NCBI RefSeq assembly: GCF_014656075.1 | Contig: NZ_BNBS01000003.1 | Location: 102,756-166,755, forward strand | Length of the DNA stretch: 64,000 nucleotides | Reading direction: 5' to 3' | From: Streptomyces hydrogenans | Lineage (GTDB): Bacteria; Actinomycetota; Actinomycetes; Streptomycetales; Streptomycetaceae | Shown here: positions 59,925-64,000 of the stretch, piece by piece | Layout: every line of letters starts with the position of its first letter | How positions within the stretch are numbered: position 1 is the stretch's first letter | Notes under the pieces: model-generated | Databases searched by the model: none | What the model saw: only the letters and a program-made list of their open reading frames with translations | Told to the model about the DNA's origin: nothing | Made by a program: the position numbers and the translations under genes

Positions 59925-60838
59925 GCACCGTCCTCACGGCCGTCGCCGCGCGCCGGGCGATGGAGGCCGTCTTCGCGGAAGCCGGGGTCCGGGGGCACCT
60001 CTTCGCCCGGGACATCGACGGCCGGGCGGCCGTCGGCCTCGACGAGGACGCCCCCGTCGCGGCGGCTTCGGTCTTCAAGATCCCGATCGCCCTGGCGTAC
60101 GCGTGCGAGGCGGAGGCCGGCCGGCTGGACCGCGCCGAGCGCCATCCCGTGCCGCTACGGTTCCGGGACGGCGGCATCGGCACCTCCGGCTGCGTGGACG
60201 CGGTGGAGATGAGTCTGCGCGACCTCGTCGGCATGATGCTGACGATGAGCGACAACGCCGCCACCGACGTCGTCCTGCGCCAGGTGGGTCTCGCCCGGGT
60301 CAACGGGCTCCTCGCCGCTCTCGGCCGCCGTCGGACCCGTCTGGTGGGGGGCTGCTCCGACCTCGTCGGAGCGCTGCTCGCCGACCTCGGCGTCGCCTCC
60401 CTGGCCGAGGCGCAGCCCGTCCTCGCCGCTCTGCCCGCCGAAGAGGTCACGCGGTTGTCCGTGTGCGACCCGGGCCGTACCACCCGGTCCACGGCCCGCG
60501 ACACGGCCGACCTCCTCACCCAGATCTGGCGGGACGAGGCGGGCCCGGCCGCGGCCTGCCGCGAGGTGAGGGAGGTGATGGCCCGCCAGATCTGGCCGCA
60601 CCGGCTGGCGTCCGGATTCGGCGACGGCTACCGCGTCGCGGGCAAGACGGGCACCCTGCCGGGCTGGCGCAACGAGGCCGGAGTCGTCGAGCACCCCGAC
60701 GGCGGCCGTTACGCGGTCGCCGTGTTCACCCGGGCCGCGAGGCCACGGGAGCTCGATCCCGCGGCGGACCGGGCCATCGGGCGGGCGGCCCGGATCGCGG
60801 TCGACGCGCTGCGGGCCCCGGTGGCGGCGGGACGATGA
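59921..60838 (+). CDS. class A beta-lactamase-like serine hydrolase
   Basis: 305 residues from ATG overlapping the racemase stop. Motifs S50-x-x-K53 (ASVFKIPI), S110-D-N112 (MSDNAATDV) and K242-T-G (AGKTGTLPGW) are present, but no Glu166-like residue of the omega loop (ExxLN) is visible; the region reads SVCDPGRTTRSTARD. That loss argues against penicillin resistance and for a DD-peptidase/amidase-like activity. There is no signal peptide. It is the third penicillin-recognising fold in this operon. Confidence 0.85.
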   Translation: MSTVLTAVAARRAMEAVFAEAGVRGHLFARDIDGRAAVGLDEDAPVAAASVFKIPIALAYACEAEAGRLDRAERHPVPLRFRDGGIGTSGCVDAVEMSLRDLVGMMLTMSDNAATDVVLRQVGLARVNGLLAALGRRRTRLVGGCSDLVGALLADLGVASLAEAQPVLAALPAEEVTRLSVCDPGRTTRSTARDTADLLTQIWRDEAGPAAACREVREVMARQIWPHRLASGFGDGYRVAGKTGTLPGWRNEAGVVEHPDGGRYAVAVFTRAARPRELDPAADRAIGRAARIAVDALRAPVAAGR

Positions 60839-62508
60839 CCACGGCCCCGGTCGTCCTCGGGCGGGTCCTGGCCGATCTCGGGTCGACCCTCGTGGAGCTC
60901 GCCGCCGGCACGCCCGACCCGTCCCGTCCGGTGTCCGGCGTGCTGATCCACGATCCCCTGGAGGAGCCCGCGCGATGGCCGGGTGCCGTCGTCCTCGGCG
61001 TCGGCGTCGCCGGCTCCGACTCGGTCGCCGCGCTGACGGAGCGGGCGGCCGGGCTCGGCGCGGCGGCGGTCGTCGTCCGGTCCCCGGTGGCCGTCGACGA
61101 GACGGTCACGGCGGCCTCGGACCGTACCGGCGTGCCCGTCCTCGGACTCGCCCCGGGCGCCTCCTGGGCCCAGGCGGCCGCGCTGCTGCGCGGACTGCTG
61201 GCCGTCGACGACTTCGCGGACGAGGACCCCGGCGGCGCGCCGTGGGACAACCCGCTCTCGGGCGATCTGTTCGCCCTCGCCAACGCGATCGCCGCGCTCC
61301 TCGACGGTCCGGTCACGGTGGAGGACCGCGGGGGGAAGGTCCTCGCCTTCTCCAGCCGTCAGGACGAGGGCGACCCGGCCCGGATCACGACGGTCCTGGA
61401 CCGTCAGGTGCCGGCCGACAAGCTGCGCGACCTGGAGGCCCGCGGCGCCTTCCACGCGCTCTACCGCAACGAGGGGGTGCTGTACGTCGACGGTCCGCAC
61501 GACAAGCCCCGGGCGGCGATCGCCGTCCGGGCCGGCGGGGAGATCCTCGGGTCCATCTGGGTGATCATCCGGGATCGCCTGGGCCCGGACGGCGAACGCG
61601 CACTCGCCGAGGCCGCGAACGTCGCCGCGCTGCATCTGCTGCGTCGCCGGGCCGGTGAGGACGTCGGACACCGGTTGCGCGCCGACCTCGTGGCCACCGT
61701 CCTGGAAGGGGGCACCGCCGCGCCCCGGGCCGCGGCCCGACTCGGGCTGACCCACCAGCCGGCCTGTGTCCTGGCACTCGCCGTGCTCGGCGACGACATC
61801 GCTCCCGACCTGCTCGCCACGGGCCGTCGCGCCGCGGAGGCACTCGCGCTTCACCTCTCCGCGGTCCATCCCCGGGCCGCCACGGCGTACCTCGGCGACG
61901 TGACGTACGCCGTGCTGCCGGGCAGCGCCGAGGAGACGGCCACACGCGTGGCCGACGCGTTCCTCTCCCGGGTGGGCAGCAGGGTCCCGGCCGTCATCGG
62001 AATCGGCCGACCCGCCGCCGACCCGAGCGATCTGCCCCGCTCACGCGCCGACGCCGACCGCGCCCTGCGGGTGCTCACCGCCACCGGCACTCCCCACCGC
62101 GCCGCCGCGCTCAAAGACGTCTACCTGCCCTCCCTGCTCCTCGACCTCGCCGACCAGGTCCACACCGACGCCCACCCGTCCGACGATCCCGTCACCCGTC
62201 TCCGCGCGTACGACGCCGAGCACCACAGCGCGCTCACCGAGACGCTTGCCGCCTGGCTCGACAACTTCGGCGATGTCATCGCCGCCTCCGCCGCGATCCA
62301 TGTCCACCCCAACACCTTCCGCTACCGCCTCAAACGCCTCGCGCAGGTGTCGGGCTTCGACCCCGGCGACCCGGCGGCCCGCTTCGAGGCCATGCTCCAC
62401 CTCCGCCTGACACCGCCCACCCCTCCAGGAGCGGCTCCGTCCCGTCCGGCCCCACCCGCACGCCACCAACGGAAGGGGCAGGGGGAGACGGATGACACCG
62501 GGCCATGA
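60835..62508 (+). CDS. PucR/CdaR-family transcriptional regulator
   Basis: 557 residues from ATG overlapping the hydrolase stop. An N-terminal PucR-like sensing region (GRVLADLGSTLVELAAGTPDPSRPVSGVLIHDPLE) is followed by a GAF-like middle (FALANAIAALLDGPVTVEDRGGKVLAFSS). The C-terminal PucR-type HTH is TLAAWLDNFGDVIAASAAIHVHPNTFRYRLKRLAQVSG. Members sense catabolites such as purines, proline or sugar acids and act as activators. Located last in the operon, it should be autoregulated and may respond to an imported peptide, D-amino acid or N-acyl intermediate. Confidence 0.88.
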   Translation: MTTAPVVLGRVLADLGSTLVELAAGTPDPSRPVSGVLIHDPLEEPARWPGAVVLGVGVAGSDSVAALTERAAGLGAAAVVVRSPVAVDETVTAASDRTGVPVLGLAPGASWAQAAALLRGLLAVDDFADEDPGGAPWDNPLSGDLFALANAIAALLDGPVTVEDRGGKVLAFSSRQDEGDPARITTVLDRQVPADKLRDLEARGAFHALYRNEGVLYVDGPHDKPRAAIAVRAGGEILGSIWVIIRDRLGPDGERALAEAANVAALHLLRRRAGEDVGHRLRADLVATVLEGGTAAPRAAARLGLTHQPACVLALAVLGDDIAPDLLATGRRAAEALALHLSAVHPRAATAYLGDVTYAVLPGSAEETATRVADAFLSRVGSRVPAVIGIGRPAADPSDLPRSRADADRALRVLTATGTPHRAAALKDVYLPSLLLDLADQVHTDAHPSDDPVTRLRAYDAEHHSALTETLAAWLDNFGDVIAASAAIHVHPNTFRYRLKRLAQVSGFDPGDPAARFEAMLHLRLTPPTPPGAAPSRPAPPARHQRKGQGETDDTGP

Positions 62509-62664
62509 CGTGGTCGATCCGGACAGCGCGCGTGGCCCGAACGCGTTCGGTGAGGTACCCGCCGCTCAGGCGACCGGCCACGGTGACGCTCCGCGGCCCG
62601 AATCCGTCGAGAAACACGGCCACTCAGGCAGCGAAATCCTGTCGGCTAGGACTTGTCCGGCCGA

Positions 62665-63596
62665 TCATGTGCGGAGCCAGATCGCGACGGCCGCCGCGGT
62701 GGCGGTGCCGAGGAAGACGTAACCGCGCTTGTCGTAGCGAGTGGCGACCGCCCGGAACTGCTTCATGCGGTTGATCGCCCGCTCGACGGTGTTGCGCTTC
62801 TTGTAGCGGTCCTCGTCGAAACCGGGCGGCCGTCCACCGTGTGTGCCCTTGCGCCGGCGGGCGGCCTGGCTGTCACTCTTCTCCGGAATCGTGTGGCGGA
62901 TGCCCCGCCGTCGCAGATACTCGCGAACGGGTCCGTTGCTGTAGGCCCTGTCGGCCGCAAGGCTGTCGGGCTTCTTGCGTGGTCGCCCCAGGCCCGGTCT
63001 GAGGACTCGGATCTTCTCCAGCACCGCGATGAACTGGGTGCAGTCGGCTCGCTGACCTGGTGTGACGATCAGGGACAGCGGACGGCAGCGGCCGTCCGCG
63101 CTGAGGTGAAGCTTGCTGGTAAACCCGCCGCGCGAGCGGCCCAGGCTCTCGCCTCCAGCACCACCTCCACCAGGCGGGCGTGCAGACTCTGCCACGGCGC
63201 TTCGTCCTGATGTTCTCGCTCTTCGACCCCCTTTGAGCCGGGCGCCGGCGGTGGGTCGGTGCGAGCGCCCGCCGCATGCTGATGCGCCCCCACGATGGTG
63301 GAGTCGACCGAGATGTCCCAGTCGATCTCGCCTGGTGCATCGGCTGCGGCCTGGACCTGCTGAAGGAGACGTTCCCAGGTACCGTCGGCCGACCACAGGC
63401 GGTGGCGTTCATAGACGGTCTTCCATGACCCAAACCGTTCGGGCAGGTCACGCCACTGCACTCCGGTTCGCACCCGGTGCAGGATCCCGTCGATCACCTG
63501 CCGGTGATCCCGCCACCTGCCGCAACGCCGGTTGCTGACCGGCAGGAACGGCCGCAGCCGTTCCCACTCGGCATCACTCAGATCACCCCGCCCCAT
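62665..63596 (-). CDS. IS5-family transposase made by programmed -1 frameshifting
   Basis: The first frame starts at ATG 63596 (MGRGDLSDAEWERLRPFLPV) and carries the N-terminal half with GVQWRDLPERFGSWKTVYERHRLW and WDISVDSTIVGAHQHA (first catalytic Asp). The second frame ends at 62665 and carries GRSRGGFTSKLHLSADGRCRPL, LAADRAYSNGPVREYL (second Asp) and FDEDRYKKRNTVERAINRMKQFRAVATRYDK (third acidic Glu). They join by -1 slippage at A_AAG_GGG (63234-63228). The frame offset computed from the coordinates is exactly -1. The full product would be about 310 residues, normal for this family. Confidence 0.85.
63228..63234 (-). promoter_or_regulatory. programmed -1 frameshift heptamer of the transposase
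   Basis: On the coding strand the sequence is A_AAG_GGG, read as TCA AAG GGG in frame 0 and CTC AAA GGG in frame -1. It fits the X_XXY_YYZ rule and lies where the two transposase frames overlap. Confidence 0.7.
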
Positions 63597-63627
63597 GCTC
63601 CATTCAACGGCTGGAGCACGCTGGCCG

Positions 63628-64000
63628 TCACGTGGCCGGCACGACACCTTCGCGCTGGGCGTTCCTCGGCCTGGAAAGAAAGATTCGGCGGGTCGGCAGG
63701 TCGATCTCCGTGACGACGACGGTGATCTCCTCTCCGGCCTCCAAGTCCTCCACTGGACTCACTGCGGGCCGACCGTCGATCTCTCTGGAGGGGACCAGCC
63801 CGACGAACCCGTCTCCGAGCTCGACGAAGACGCCGATGGGAACTGTCTTCTCCACAGTCCCGCGGATTTCCTGACCCACCGTGCGGTCGGCGAAAGCCCG
63901 CAGGGGGTCGGGCTCCAGCGCCTTCAAGGACAGCCTGGCCTCCGCGTTGTAGGTGTCGAACTGGAGGAACTCGCACGAGACCCGCTGGCCTACGTGAACG
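63628..64000 (-). CDS. S1-domain RNA-binding protein (5' partial)
   Basis: About 124 residues visible, open to the window edge. A preceding S1-like repeat end (VGQRVSCEFLQFDTYNAEARLSLKALEPDPL) leads into a full S1 OB-fold: VGQEIRGTVEKTVPIGVFVELGDGFVGLVPSREIDG..GEEITVVVTEIDLPTRRIFLSRPR. The protein ends QREGVVPAT. Tandem S1 domains bind RNA, as in ribosomal protein S1 and related translation-associated proteins. The stop lies only 32 bases from the truncated IS, so the C-terminus may have been altered by the insertion or deletion. Confidence 0.8.
   Translation of the reverse strand, partial: VHVGQRVSCEFLQFDTYNAEARLSLKALEPDPLRAFADRTVGQEIRGTVEKTVPIGVFVELGDGFVGLVPSREIDGRPAVSPVEDLEAGEEITVVVTEIDLPTRRIFLSRPRNAQREGVVPAT

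Larger units (their letters stand above)
62649..63627 (-). mobile_element. IS5-family (IS427-like) insertion sequence, right end truncated
   Basis: The left boundary is suggested by ctag at 62646-62649 followed by gacttgtccggcc, an IS5/IS427-like terminus at a CTAG-type target. The transposase fills 62665-63596. The matching inverted terminus is not found after the transposase start; within 32 bases the S1-domain gene stop begins. The right end is therefore lost and the element should be immobile. Boundaries are approximate. Confidence 0.65.

Noticed and set aside
59921..60838. A beta-lactam resistance gene
   Set aside because: SxxK, SDN and KTG are present but the class A catalytic Glu is not seen, there is no signal peptide, and the gene is embedded in a peptide and D-amino-acid operon.
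62330..62664. Minus-strand frame reading VTVAGRLSGGYLTERVRA before the IS
   Set aside because: It looks protein-like over a short stretch and could be a gene relic, but it overlaps the end of the regulator gene and I cannot assign it to a family.

Overview
The window is high-GC DNA with the hallmarks of a Streptomyces (or very close actinobacterial) chromosome. Coding third positions are almost all G or C, GTG starts are frequent, and ATGA or GTGA start/stop overlaps are common. The gene content is typical: a DUF574 S-adenosyl methyltransferase, an RmdA-like cyclic-di-GMP enzyme, a SpoIIE-type phosphatase with a kinase-like domain, a class F sortase, DUF6777 and DUF4239 proteins, and a Rpf-like/LysM/M23 cell-wall hydrolase. 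No rRNA or tRNA gene, CRISPR array, prophage or polyketide/NRPS cluster is visible.

Layout. 1-6022: the end of an RCK/TrkA-type potassium channel protein, a large SCO0854/MXAN_6230-like protein, and a minus-strand pair of DUF574 methyltransferase and RmdA-like GGDEF-EAL protein, the latter broken by one extra base in a G5 run. 6559-13227: envelope genes (proline-rich anchored protein, DUF4239, two paralogous C-terminally anchored proteins beside a class F sortase, a polysaccharide deacetylase, a universal stress protein, a CapA lipoprotein). 13496-15755: ECF sigma factor, thioesterase, a membrane protein behind a strong palindromic operator, and a hypothetical protein. 15760-19935: a LytS/LytTR two-component system with a DUF485 protein and an acetate-type symporter. 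19976-23742: an internally deleted Fpg/Nei glycosylase, a SpoIIE-type phosphatase and a DUF6777 lipoprotein. 24072-26963: a YndJ/DUF1990/lipase-maturation-factor operon behind twin TetR-type operators. 27100-35410: a secreted nuclease/phosphatase-like enzyme, an unannotated 56-residue ORF, an SDR protein, a 2Fe-2S protein, a DMT transporter, a cell-wall hydrolase, an acetyltransferase and panD.

35411-40455 is a decayed segment. It holds a LacI regulator interrupted by a stop codon, an N-terminal MFS fragment joined to it by a deletion, ArsI/CadI beside a 5'-truncated flavoprotein carrying an expanded 9-bp repeat, DUF1345, and fragments of a SpoIIE phosphatase and a zinc alcohol dehydrogenase. 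40456-46010 carries a small membrane protein, a NarL-type two-component system and a divergent MacB/FtsX-type ABC exporter.

46236-62508 is the most interesting region: about twelve co-directional, largely overlapping genes. They encode two class C-type serine hydrolases, a complete peptide ABC importer (one subunit is a permease-ATPase fusion), an S9 peptidase, an M20 peptidase, a GNAT acyltransferase, an N-succinylamino acid racemase/OSBS-like enolase, a class A-type serine hydrolase and a PucR/CdaR regulator. The M20 + GNAT + NSAR trio matches the known N-succinyl pathway that irreversibly converts D- to L-amino acids. The locus therefore looks like a dedicated uptake, hydrolysis and D-to-L salvage system for D-amino-acid-containing peptides, perhaps of cell-wall origin. 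The window ends with an end-truncated IS5-family insertion sequence that uses a classical -1 frameshift heptamer, and a partial S1-domain RNA-binding protein.
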